From Pseudarthrobacter sp. NIBRBAC000502770 (GTDB lineage Bacteria > Actinomycetota > Actinomycetes > Actinomycetales > Micrococcaceae), in NCBI RefSeq assembly GCF_006517815.1, contig NZ_CP041198.1, forward strand, positions 3,348,001 through 3,412,000: a stretch of 64,000 bases of DNA, read 5' to 3'. Position 1 is the first letter of the stretch. The number at the start of each line of letters is the position of its first letter. Of the stretch, positions 17,427 through 25,271 are shown in pieces. The position numbers and the translations under genes are program-made. The notes beneath the pieces were generated by a model. The model did no database searches, was not told the origin of the DNA, and saw nothing but the letters and a program-made list of their open reading frames with translations.

Positions 17427-17486
17427 AGGGCCAAACCCTGGAACTATAAGCCGGCTGCTGCCGGCACCGGTCCAAGGTTTGGCCCT
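17427..17486. other. Two-tier inverted repeat
   Basis: Outer arms AGGGCCAAACC (17427-17437) and GGTTTGGCCCT (17476-17486) pair perfectly over 11 bp; TGG/CCA continues the stem after one mismatch; an inner stem GCCGGC-TGCT-GCCGGC (17450-17465) caps it. It could terminate helicase transcription, but it has no U-tract, and the perfect outer arms also resemble the ends of a small mobile repeat. Confidence 0.6.
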
Positions 17487-17528
17487 GATTCGAGAACTGG
17501 GACGCGCCGCGTGACGCGTAAGGGGTAT

Positions 17529-17562
17529 GCCGGGCGCCGCCCCCAGCAGGCGGGCGCCCGGC
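17529..17562 (-). terminator. Terminator hairpin of amtB
   Basis: 10-bp perfect arms GCCGGGCGCC / GGCGCCCGGC with a 14-base loop, 18 bases beyond the amtB stop codon on its strand. No U-run, as usual for GC-rich actinobacterial terminators. Confidence 0.65.
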
Positions 17563-17579
17563 AGCTTGTGGAAGTGGAA

Positions 17580-18872
17580 CTAGACCCGCTGCGGGGAGCC
17601 CAGCTCCACCGGATCCTCGTCCATCAGGTAGGCCAGCTCGGAGTGGGCCGCGAGGTCGATGCCGCGCAGTTCGTCCTCGGGCTTGATGCGCAGGCCGCCC
17701 ATGGTCTTGTCCAGGATCTTCGCCAGGATCCAGGTGACCCCGAAGGAGTAGGCCAGGACGCTGACGGTGGCGATCGCCTGGACGCCAAGCAGGTCGAAGC
17801 CGCCGCCGTAGAAGAGGCCGCTGACGCCGTTCGGGGCCTTGTCCGTGGCGAAGAGGCCGATCAGCAGGGTGCCCAGGATGCCGCCCACCAGGTGGACGCC
17901 GACGACGTCGAGTGAATCGTCGAAGCCCAGGCGGAACTTCCATTCGATGGCCAGCGAGCAGACAGCCCCGGCGATCGCGCCGATGGCCAGTGCGCCGAGC
18001 GGGCTGACTGCGCCACAGGCAGGAGTGATGGCGACCAGCGCGGCGATCAGGCCTGATGCTGCACCCATGCTGGTGGCCGCACCATGCCGGACCCGCTCAA
18101 CAAGGGCCCAGGCCAGCAGTCCGGCCGAAGCTGCGACGGCGGTGTTCAGGAACACCACGGACGCGGACTGGCCGGCGGCGAGCGCGGAGCCCGCGTTGAA
18201 GCCGAACCAGCCCACCCACAGCAGGCCTGCGCCCACCAGGACCAGCGGCCGGCTGTGCGGCTTGGCGTGTTCCACCTTGGGCCAGCCGGAGCTCTTGCCC
18301 AGTACCAGGGCCAGGGCCAGGGCGGCGGCGCCGGCGTTCATGTGCACCGCGGTGCCGCCGGCGAAGTCGATGGCTTTGATGCCGTTGGCAATCCAGCCAC
18401 CCACTGTGCTGCCGTCCGCCGAGTCGAACGCAAACACCCAGTGCGCGATGGGGAAGTACACCACCGTGGCCCAGATGCCGGCGAAGACCATCCAGGCGCC
18501 AAACTTCATGCGGCCCGCGGCGGCACCGGCAACCAGTGCGGTGGTGACGCAGGCGAAGAACAGCTGGAATGCTGCGAACAGGATGACCGGGATGGACGCC
18601 GAATCATCCTTGGCCAGCAGCTGCCCCATGCCGGGGAATTCGGTGACGTCACCGATCAGGCCCAGGCCGCCCACGGAGTTGCCAAAGGCCATTGAGTAGC
18701 CGAACAGTGCCCAGAGGACGGCCACCAGGCTGGCGCCGCCGAAGCACATCATCATCATGTTGAGAATGCGGCGCGACCCCACCATGCCCCCGTAAAACAG
18801 GGCCAGGGCGGGGATCATCATGCACACCAGCGCCGAGCTGGCCAAAATCCAAGCGACATTTCCCGAATCCAT
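17580..18872 (-). CDS. amtB: Ammonium transporter Amt
   Basis: 430 residues, about 11 membrane segments. It conducts ammonium (and methylammonium) across the cytoplasmic membrane. The twin-histidine pore is recognisable: FAGGTAVHMNAG and VVGVHLVGGILG. The start region DSGNVAWILASSALV and the conserved ALFYGGMV block near residues 25-32 fit the family. The ATG at 18872 follows AAAGGGG. No glnK/glnD follows, unlike the common amtB-glnK-glnD operon of other actinobacteria. A GlnR-like site about 150 bases upstream suggests induction under nitrogen limitation. Methylammonium transport would fit the amine-assimilation genes next to it. Confidence 0.95.
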   Translation of the reverse strand: MDSGNVAWILASSALVCMMIPALALFYGGMVGSRRILNMMMMCFGGASLVAVLWALFGYSMAFGNSVGGLGLIGDVTEFPGMGQLLAKDDSASIPVILFAAFQLFFACVTTALVAGAAAGRMKFGAWMVFAGIWATVVYFPIAHWVFAFDSADGSTVGGWIANGIKAIDFAGGTAVHMNAGAAALALALVLGKSSGWPKVEHAKPHSRPLVLVGAGLLWVGWFGFNAGSALAAGQSASVVFLNTAVAASAGLLAWALVERVRHGAATSMGAASGLIAALVAITPACGAVSPLGALAIGAIAGAVCSLAIEWKFRLGFDDSLDVVGVHLVGGILGTLLIGLFATDKAPNGVSGLFYGGGFDLLGVQAIATVSVLAYSFGVTWILAKILDKTMGGLRIKPEDELRGIDLAAHSELAYLMDEDPVELGSPQRV

Positions 18873-19019
18873 GGGAAACCCCTTTCGTGATGCGAAGAGA
18901 GAACGGTCGATTGCCGTCAGAGCCGCTCTGCGGAGGGACGTGGCCGGAGAAACCACGTTCAGCGGGAGGGGCGGCTGTTGCCGTCTGATTCCAACTTTAT
19001 GGCGGCAATTCCCGGGTGG

Positions 19020-19046
19020 GTTTCCGGTGTGTTAAATGATCGTTTC
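19020..19046 (-). promoter_or_regulatory. Candidate GlnR-type nitrogen regulator site upstream of amtB
   Basis: Read on the amtB strand: GAAAC (19046-19042), 6 bases, TTAAC (19035-19031), 6 bases, GAAAC (19024-19020). The GlnR consensus is gTnAC-n6-GaAAC repeated with 6-base gaps; three of four boxes are present with exact spacing. It lies 148 bases before the amtB start. Confidence 0.6.
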
Positions 19047-19119
19047 GGTCATCCACAGGCGAGTTTCAGGGGTCCCGCAGCACGCAGGAAGCGACTGCAG
19101 GAGCCACCAGTAACGGGCA

Positions 19120-19743
19120 TTATTTGGCGGAGACCGCCAGGAACCGGATGGGAAGGTCCAGCAATTCCAGCGGGCCGTGCGGGCCTTCACCGTCCAGGAG
19201 CAGGGAGTCCCCCGGTTCCATGGCGTACTCGTAGGAGCCGTGGCCGTAGACCATCTTCCCGGCGAGCATGTAGATGAACTCGGTGCCCGGGTGCTGGAAC
19301 AGGGGAAACACGTCGCTGGCGTCGGTGAGGGTCACCAGGGTGGGTTCAATGGCATCGGTCCGGCCTTTGAGGGTTCCCAGCACGCGATATTCGTGGCCGT
19401 GCTGGGTGCCGCTCCGGACGGTGAGGCTGCCTTGGCCGCTCTTGGTGAAGGTGGCGTCCCGGTCGGTGTCCGCGCCGCGGAACAGTGCGGTGACCGGAAC
19501 GTTGAGGCCGTCGGCCAGCCGCTGCAAGGTGGTGAGGGAACAGGAAGTGGTGGCGGTTTCCACCCGGGAGATCATGGCCTTGGACAGGCCGGTCCGGGCT
19601 GCGAGCTCGGCCGACGACAAGCCGGCCGACGTGCGGTAGTGCCGGACCTGCGCCGCGATGACCTGCTCCAGCCGGCCGGCAACCTGTCCGGCAGCGTCCT
19701 CTGCGGGTTGGTCCGTTCCGTGGTCCCCGGCCTGTTCGGTCAT
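19120..19743 (-). CDS. XRE-family regulator with C-terminal cupin domain
   Basis: 207 residues. An HTH_3 domain (about 35-90; RTSAGLSSAELAARTGLSKAMISRVE) is followed by a flexible segment and a cupin barrel (about 125-205; VFPLFQHPGTEFIYMLAGKMVYGHG..EPGDSLLLDGEGPHG). This architecture (PuuR/SutR-like) senses small ligands such as polyamines or amino acids through the cupin. An alternative start three codons upstream (19752) is equally plausible. It lies 57 bases downstream of the amidohydrolase gene on the same strand and ends the amine island, so it is the obvious candidate local regulator. Confidence 0.88.
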   Translation of the reverse strand: MTEQAGDHGTDQPAEDAAGQVAGRLEQVIAAQVRHYRTSAGLSSAELAARTGLSKAMISRVETATTSCSLTTLQRLADGLNVPVTALFRGADTDRDATFTKSGQGSLTVRSGTQHGHEYRVLGTLKGRTDAIEPTLVTLTDASDVFPLFQHPGTEFIYMLAGKMVYGHGSYEYAMEPGDSLLLDGEGPHGPLELLDLPIRFLAVSAK

Positions 19744-19800
19744 GCCTGCCATCTTAGGCGGGCCGCGGTAGGCCCGGCGTACGACGACGGTCGTGGCCAA

Positions 19801-21078
19801 TCACACTGCCCCGCCCAGCAGCCCGGCAAGGGAGTCCGCCAGGGCGAGCGCGCCGGCTTCGGCGTCGCTGTCCTCCACGAGTTCGTCCGGCGAATGCGAT
19901 ACGCCGGTGGGGTTCCGGACGAACAGCATTGCGGTGGGCAGGTTCGCGGCCAGCACCCCGGCGTCGTGCCCTGCGCCGGTGTCCAGCACCGGGGCGGCAG
20001 GCAGGAGCTGCTGCAGCCGGTCCCGGAGGCCGCCGTCGAAATGGACTGTGGGGCTCAACGATTCCGTGCCCAGGACGGCTGTGCAGCCTTCCTCCGCGGC
20101 GATGACCTGGGCGTTCAACCCGATGGCCTCCACCAGCGCGGCGGTGACCGAATCCTCCGGGTGCCTGACGTCGATCCAGAGATCCACCCGCGAGGCGATC
20201 ACGTTGGTACCGCCGGGGACGGGCTGTAGCCGGCCCACCGTGGCGCGGGCCTCCTTGTACTTCCGGGCGGTGTCCCGGACGGACACCGTGACTTTGGCCG
20301 CTGCGATCATGGGGTCGCGCCGGTCCCTCATGAGCGTGGTTCCGGCGTGGTTTCCCTCGCCCGTGATGCTCAGTTTCCAGCGGCCGTGGCCAAGGATGGA
20401 GGACCCGATGGCCACCGGCTGGTGCAGGTCCACCAGTCCCCTCCCCTGCTCCACATGCAGTTCCACGAACACCCCCAGCTGCTGCAGGGCCTTGTGGTCG
20501 GCGCCGATGAACCGCGGGTCCTGCCCGTTCGCCGCGGCGGCGTCGGCGTAAGTGTTGCCGTCCGCGTCGCGGAGGTTGCGGGCCTTGTCCGGGTCCAGTC
20601 GGCCGGTGAGGAGCCGCGAGCCAAGGCAGGCCACGCCGAACCGGGAGCCTTCCTCCTCCGGGAACACCGCGAGCACCAGGGGCCGCCGGGGCCGGAAGTT
20701 ACGGGCCTTGAGGAGGTCGACGGCAACCAGCGCCGAGGCAACCCCCAGCGGGCCGTCATACCCGCCGCCGCCGGGGACGGAATCGAGGTGGCTTCCGGTG
20801 GCGACGGCGTCTTTCCGCACTCCGGTTGCTGTGTCCCACCAGGCCCAGATAATCCCGTTGGCATCGGTGTGCACGTCCAGCCCGCGCCGGGCCGCCTGCT
20901 CAATGAACCAACTGCGGAGGTCCGTTTCGGCGGTGGAGAACACCGGGCGGGAGTAGCCGCCGCGGGTGCTGTCGCGGCCGACGTCGGAAATCTCTTTCAG
21001 GAGGCCGGCAACGGTGGGTGCGCCCGCAGTTTCGGCGGGTACCGCGTGCGGCGCTGGTGCTGTGCGGGAAAGGCTCAC
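19801..21078 (-). CDS. Zn-dependent M20 amidohydrolase (allantoate/N-carbamoyl amino acid hydrolase-like)
   Basis: 425 residues. The fold and motifs are those of AllC/HyuC-type enzymes: GSHLDSVPGGGGYDGPLG (metal His and bridging Asp), PEEEGSRF (general base Glu), ELHVEQG (metal His) and the C-terminal GHDAG and SHSPDE blocks. Family members split allantoate, N-carbamoyl or N-formyl amino acids, ureidoglycolate and related amides. The GTG start at 21078 lies 11 bases after the oxidase stop, so it belongs to the glnT-glx operon. In this setting an amide or gamma-glutamyl-type substrate linked to amine use is conceivable, but the actual substrate is unknown. Confidence 0.85.
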   Translation of the reverse strand: MSLSRTAPAPHAVPAETAGAPTVAGLLKEISDVGRDSTRGGYSRPVFSTAETDLRSWFIEQAARRGLDVHTDANGIIWAWWDTATGVRKDAVATGSHLDSVPGGGGYDGPLGVASALVAVDLLKARNFRPRRPLVLAVFPEEEGSRFGVACLGSRLLTGRLDPDKARNLRDADGNTYADAAAANGQDPRFIGADHKALQQLGVFVELHVEQGRGLVDLHQPVAIGSSILGHGRWKLSITGEGNHAGTTLMRDRRDPMIAAAKVTVSVRDTARKYKEARATVGRLQPVPGGTNVIASRVDLWIDVRHPEDSVTAALVEAIGLNAQVIAAEEGCTAVLGTESLSPTVHFDGGLRDRLQQLLPAAPVLDTGAGHDAGVLAANLPTAMLFVRNPTGVSHSPDELVEDSDAEAGALALADSLAGLLGGAV

Positions 21079-21089
21079 GGTTGTCCGTT

Positions 21090-22244
21090 CTACGTGGTGA
21101 GTGCCGGGGAGGAGGCGCTCCGGAACCGGTCCGGAACTGACCCGGCACCGGTGGCCAGGTCCGCCGCCCACTGCCCGGTCAGCGGGGCGAACTTCGCGCC
21201 GTGGCCCGAGCAGGGTGAGACGACGGTGAGGTTCTCCGCCCGGTCAATGAGGAAGTCCTCGGTGGGGGTGTTGGTGAACAGGCAGGTGGTTTCGGCGTAA
21301 GGTTCGGGGTCCAGGCCAGGCAGGTAGCGGCGGACGTAGTCCACCACGCGGGTACGGTTGGCCGGGTCCACCACTCCGGTCTGGTCCGCGGCGGACCGAA
21401 TCCGCGGGCCGCCGTTGTATTCGGCCACTTTCTGCCCGGCAAAATCCGCATCCCGGCCGCCGGGGAGGCCGTAGGTTTGGAGGTCGCCGGCCTTGTGGAT
21501 GAAGGTGGGCCAGTTGGTGCCGGAAAAGCCGGGGTCTTCCCGGTACCTGAAGTGGAAGGCCTGCTCCTGGCGGACGGTAAATTCCGGCAGGCCGGCGAGG
21601 AACCCGGCCGGCAGTGGCAGGGAGTCCAGCAGCCGTGGCAGCCAGCCGCCGGCGCTGATGACGAGGTTGCCGGCGTCGAGTGTTTCCCCCGTGGTGGAGT
21701 GCAGCCGGTAGCCGGCCCCGCCCAGCTGCTCCACCCGGTCCAGGCTCCAGCCGGTCAGGACTTTTGCCCCGTGCCGGACCGCGAGGGCCACCATGGCGTT
21801 GACAGAGGTTTCGGCGTCGATCACGCCCGCACCGGGATGCCAGAGGACCTCGGTGTCGAACGCGATCTGCGGCCAGCGGTTGCGGGCGTCGGCGGCCGAC
21901 AGCAGCTCGTGGTCGATTCCGGCACGGGCCAGTACCTCAGCGAGGAGGGCGGGTTGACGTTTGGGGCCATGGTCCACCGCACCGAACGGCGTGATCAGCT
22001 CAACGCCGGCGTCCGCTGCGAGCCCGTCCCAAAGGTCTTTGGAATCGAGCACGGCCCGGGTGTAGAAGGGGTCCGGGTAGGCGTAGCGGAAGATCCGGGC
22101 GGAGCCGTGCGAGCTGCCGTCGTGGGCGGCGGGAACGTCGCGCTCCAGCAGGGTGACCTGGTGGCCGCGCGCTGCGAGCTGCCACGCGGTGGCGGCGCCG
22201 GCCAGGCCGGCGCCCACCACCACATAATCCGACGGGTCGGCCAT
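21090..22244 (-). CDS. FAD-dependent N-methyl amino acid/sarcosine oxidase-like (MSOX/SolA family)
   Basis: 384 residues, the size of monomeric sarcosine oxidase. An N-terminal FAD site (VVGAGLAGAATAWQLAARG, about 9-27) and the family block GSSHGSARIFRYAY are present. Cys321, in TTCLFTNTPTEDF, occupies the position of the Cys that binds FAD covalently in MSOX (Cys315), and the C-terminal SGHGAKFAP block is conserved. Such enzymes oxidise N-methyl amino acids to the amine plus formaldehyde and H2O2. It overlaps glxD by one base (TGATG), so it is translationally coupled to the amidotransferase-type genes; N-methylglutamate would be the fitting substrate, though this is inference. Confidence 0.87.
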   Translation of the reverse strand: MADPSDYVVVGAGLAGAATAWQLAARGHQVTLLERDVPAAHDGSSHGSARIFRYAYPDPFYTRAVLDSKDLWDGLAADAGVELITPFGAVDHGPKRQPALLAEVLARAGIDHELLSAADARNRWPQIAFDTEVLWHPGAGVIDAETSVNAMVALAVRHGAKVLTGWSLDRVEQLGGAGYRLHSTTGETLDAGNLVISAGGWLPRLLDSLPLPAGFLAGLPEFTVRQEQAFHFRYREDPGFSGTNWPTFIHKAGDLQTYGLPGGRDADFAGQKVAEYNGGPRIRSAADQTGVVDPANRTRVVDYVRRYLPGLDPEPYAETTCLFTNTPTEDFLIDRAENLTVVSPCSGHGAKFAPLTGQWAADLATGAGSVPDRFRSASSPALTT

Positions 22245-23611
22245 CAAAAGCTCCCCTGCGCGCCGGGGATCCAACTGGTGCCGGCCAGCGGCACGCGGGC
22301 CATGGCGGAGGCCTCGATGGTCAGTGCCACCAGGTCTTCCGGCTCCAGGTTGTGCAGGTGCGACTTGCCGCAGGCCCGGGCGATGGTCTGGGCTTCCATG
22401 GTGAGGACACGAAGGTAGTTGGCCAGCCGGCGGCCGGCGGCCACGGGGTCCAGCCGGGAGGAGAGCTCAGGGTCCTGGGTGGTGATGCCGGCGGGGTCGC
22501 GGCCGTCCTGGAAGTCGTCGTAGAACCCGGCGGCCGAACCGAGGGCGGAGTATTCGGCGGCGTAGCGGGGGTCGTTGTCGCCGAGGGCGATCAGCGCGGC
22601 GGTTCCGATGGCCACTGCATCGGCACCCAGGGCCATGGCCTTGGCGACGTCGGCGCCGGTGCGGATGCCGCCGGAGACGATCAGCTGGACCTTCCGGTGC
22701 ATCCCCAGTTCCTGCAACGCCTGGACCGCCTGCGGGATGGCCGCGAGGATGGGGATCCCCACGTGTTCGATGAACACCTGCTGCGTGGCGGCGGTGCCGC
22801 CCTGCATGCCGTCCAGCACCACGACGTCGGCGCCGGACTTCACGGCGAGCGCCGTGTCGTAGTACGGGCGGGAGGCACCGATTTTGACGTAGATGGGGGT
22901 CTTCCAGTCGGTGATTTCGCGCAGCTCGCCGATCTTGATTTCGAGGTCGTCCGGGCCGGTCCAGTCCGGGTGGCGGCTGGCGGAGCGCTGGTCGATGCCC
23001 ACCGGCAGGGTGCGCATCCCGGCGACGCGTTCGGTGATTTTCTGGCCCAGGAGCATGCCCCCGCCGCCGGGCTTGGCGCCTTGGCCGAGCACGATCTCGA
23101 TGGCGTCAGCCTTGCGGAGGTCGTCCGGGTTCATGCCGTACCGGGAGGGCAGGTACTGGTACACCAGGTGTTTGGATTGGCCGCGCTCCTCAGGCGTCAT
23201 GCCGCCGTCGCCCGTGGTGGTGGAGGTGCCCACCTCGGACGCGCCGCGGCCCAGCGCTTCCTTGGCGTTGGCGGACAGGGCGCCGAAGCTCATGCCGGCA
23301 ATGGTCACCGGGGTCTCCAGGTGCAGCGGGCGGCTGGCGTACCGGTCACCGAGGACGACGTCGGTGTCGCACTTTTCGCGGTAGCCCTCCAGTGGGTAGC
23401 GGGACATGGAGGCGCCGAGGAACAGCAGGTCGTCGAAGTGCGGGACCTTGCGCTTGGCGCCCCAGCCGCGGATGTCGTACACGCCGGTGGCGGCCGCGCG
23501 CTGGATGTCCGCGATGGTGGCGCGGTCAAAGGTGGCGGACTCCCGCAGGCCCTGTTCAGCAAGGTCCTGGAGAGGTGCTGCGCCCGCGGCAGGAACGGAG
23601 GTGATGGTCAT
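22244..23611 (-). CDS. glxD: FMN-binding glutamate synthase-family protein, GlxD/MgsC type
   Basis: 455 residues: a stand-alone version of the FMN/synthase domain of GltB. Conserved blocks include GMSFGALSANAKEALG, the GTSTTTGDGGM loop, IVLGQGAKPGGGGML, IYVKIGASRPYYDTA, VVLDGMQGGTAATQ and ALGADAVAIGTAAL. The C-terminal IARACGKS block replaces the Cys-rich 3Fe-4S motif of classical GltB, as in other GlxD proteins. In N-methylglutamate synthase the equivalent subunit joins methylamine-derived nitrogen to 2-oxoglutarate. GGAGG precedes the ATG and only 9 bases separate it from glxC. Confidence 0.88.
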   Translation of the reverse strand: MTITSVPAAGAAPLQDLAEQGLRESATFDRATIADIQRAAATGVYDIRGWGAKRKVPHFDDLLFLGASMSRYPLEGYREKCDTDVVLGDRYASRPLHLETPVTIAGMSFGALSANAKEALGRGASEVGTSTTTGDGGMTPEERGQSKHLVYQYLPSRYGMNPDDLRKADAIEIVLGQGAKPGGGGMLLGQKITERVAGMRTLPVGIDQRSASRHPDWTGPDDLEIKIGELREITDWKTPIYVKIGASRPYYDTALAVKSGADVVVLDGMQGGTAATQQVFIEHVGIPILAAIPQAVQALQELGMHRKVQLIVSGGIRTGADVAKAMALGADAVAIGTAALIALGDNDPRYAAEYSALGSAAGFYDDFQDGRDPAGITTQDPELSSRLDPVAAGRRLANYLRVLTMEAQTIARACGKSHLHNLEPEDLVALTIEASAMARVPLAGTSWIPGAQGSF

Positions 23612-23620
23612 GGGGGCCTC

Positions 23621-24349
23621 CTAGTAGGCAGTCGAGTTGTCGACGTGGAAGTGGTAGAGGTTCCGGGCCGAGCCGTAACGCTTGAAATCGGCAGGGTTGT
23701 CGGTGCGGCCGGCGGCAGCCAGCAGTTCCGCGAGCTCGGCAATGTGCTCTTCGCGCAGCGGCTTTTCGACGCAGTCCGCACCGAGGGAGGCCACCGTCCC
23801 TTTGACGTAGATCCGCGCCTCGTAGATCGAGTCGCCCAGGGCGTCCCCGGCGTCACCGCACACCACCAGGCGGCCGGCCTGCGCCATGAACGCCGACATG
23901 TGGCCGATGTTGCCGCCCACCACGATGTCCACGCCCTTCATGGAGATCCCGCAGCGGGCGCCGGCGTTCCCGTCGATGACCACCAGGCCGCCGTGGCCGG
24001 TGGCGGCGGCGGACTGGGAGGCGTCGCCCTTCACATGGACGCTGCCGGACATGATGTTCTCGGCCAGTCCGACGCCGGCGTTGCCGTTGACGGTCACGGT
24101 TCCCTTCTGGTGCATCCCGGCGGCGTAGTAGCCGGCATGGCCGTCGATGGTCACCGAGACGTCGGCGTTGATGCCGACGGCGAGGCTGTGCTTGCCGCCG
24201 GGGTTGGCAACGGTCCAGGACTGGCCGTCGGCCGCGTTGTGGAGTGCCTGGTTCAGGCTGCGGACCGGGGAGCCGGAAAGGTCCACCACGGTGGGTGCCT
24301 CGGCAGTAACTGCAGTTTCCAGGCTTTCGGGGGCTGTCAGAGTGACCAT
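23621..24349 (-). CDS. glxC: GXGXG-domain subunit, GlxC/MgsB type (GltB C-terminal domain)
   Basis: 242 residues. The right-handed beta-helix of repeated G-x-G units is visible: TIDGHAGYYAAGMHQKG, TVNGNAGVGLAENIMSG, VIDGNAGARCGISMKG, VVGGNIGHMSAFMAQAG. This corresponds to the C-terminal domain of glutamate synthase, here a separate protein that holds the complex together between the amidotransferase and FMN subunits. It overlaps glxB by 13 bases, which indicates coupled translation and equal amounts of the subunits. Confidence 0.88.
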   Translation of the reverse strand: MVTLTAPESLETAVTAEAPTVVDLSGSPVRSLNQALHNAADGQSWTVANPGGKHSLAVGINADVSVTIDGHAGYYAAGMHQKGTVTVNGNAGVGLAENIMSGSVHVKGDASQSAAATGHGGLVVIDGNAGARCGISMKGVDIVVGGNIGHMSAFMAQAGRLVVCGDAGDALGDSIYEARIYVKGTVASLGADCVEKPLREEHIAELAELLAAAGRTDNPADFKRYGSARNLYHFHVDNSTAY

Positions 24350-25245
24350 GTGTAGACCTTTCCGGGTTCCGGTTCAAAAATGCGGGCGTTGTCGATGCCG
24401 GGCAGCCCGGCGAGGGCGCGGTATTCGGAGGCCATGGCCACGTAGTCCTCGGTTTCGGCGATGATGGCCGGCTTGCAGGCGATGGGGTCGCGGACCACTG
24501 CCATGCTGTCCGCGGTGGTGACCACCAGGGTGTAGAAGCCGTCCAGGACGTTGCCCAGGTTCACCAATGCTTCCTCGAGGGTGTCGCCCTGCTGCAGCCG
24601 TGAGGCGACGTAGCGGGCGCCCACCTCGGTGTCATTCTCGGAGTCGAACACCACGCCCTCACGCTTCAGGTTCCGCCGGACCGTGGCGTGGTTGGAGAAG
24701 GAGCCGTTGTGGACCAGGCAGAGGTCGTCGGCCACGGAGAAGGGGTGCGAGCCGCCCGCGGTGACGGCCGACTCGGTGGCCATCCGGGTGTGGGACAGGC
24801 CCTGGCTGCCGGCCATCGCCTCCAGCCCGTGGTGGGCGGCGATCTCCATCGGGTGTCCCACGCTCTTCATCACGGCCACGTGTTCGCCGCGGCCAATGAT
24901 GGTGGCGGCGGGCACGGTTTCGGTGACGGCCTTCACCAGGAGGTCCGTCCCGACGGCGGCGCCCACCAGGGTGGTGTCGCCCACCACTTGCACTGCTGCT
25001 GCCGCGTCAGACGGCAGGAGCGCCGCGACGCCTGCGGTGAGTGCCGCCGTCGTCATTCCCTGGTCCCTGCCGAGCAGGCTCAAGGTGGACCTGCCCGGCG
25101 ACAGCAGGCCCGGGGTGTTGTAGACGGCGAGGCCTGCGGAGTCGGGTCCGCGGTCCACGATCTGGCAGAGCATCGAGGACAGCAGGCTGCCCATCTTGGG
25201 GTGCAGCGAGGGATTGCGCAGCTGCAGCGCGGCGATTCCGCACAT
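24337..25245 (-). CDS. glxB: Class II glutamine amidotransferase-like subunit, GlxB/MgsA type
   Basis: 302 residues. Cys2 directly after the initiator Met (MCGIAAL) is the N-terminal nucleophile of class II amidotransferases; the partner blocks IVDRGPDSAGLAVY, GLSHTRMATESAVTAGGSHPF and LVHNGSFSNHATVR are all present. In N-methylglutamate synthase this subunit acts on gamma-glutamylmethylamide rather than glutamine. AAAGGAATCCC precedes the ATG; the gene follows glnT by 26 bases. Confidence 0.88.
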   Translation of the reverse strand: MCGIAALQLRNPSLHPKMGSLLSSMLCQIVDRGPDSAGLAVYNTPGLLSPGRSTLSLLGRDQGMTTAALTAGVAALLPSDAAAAVQVVGDTTLVGAAVGTDLLVKAVTETVPAATIIGRGEHVAVMKSVGHPMEIAAHHGLEAMAGSQGLSHTRMATESAVTAGGSHPFSVADDLCLVHNGSFSNHATVRRNLKREGVVFDSENDTEVGARYVASRLQQGDTLEEALVNLGNVLDGFYTLVVTTADSMAVVRDPIACKPAIIAETEDYVAMASEYRALAGLPGIDNARIFEPEPGKVYTWSL

Positions 25246-25271
25246 GGTGGGATTCCTTTACGGGGTAGTGG

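Larger units (their letters stand above)
17203..17579. other. Gene-free stretch between the helicase and amtB
   Basis: 377 bases. The first ~220 have no coding pattern on either strand and no recognisable element; they hold several short GC palindromes. The second part holds a two-tier hairpin (17427-17486) and a strong GC hairpin (17529-17562). I see no transposase remnant that I can support. Confidence 0.5.

Noticed and set aside
17203..17430. Degenerate transposase remnant after the helicase
   Set aside because: No reading frame shows transposase motifs and there are no flanking direct repeats.
15187..17943. Very long open frames on the strand opposite the SNF2 helicase, and similar ones opposite soxA (42500-45634) and opposite glxD/glxC (22352-24355)
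   Set aside because: High GC removes antisense stop codons; the sense frames have complete domain motifs and the antisense text is low-complexity His/Gly/Arg/Ala without any recognised fold.
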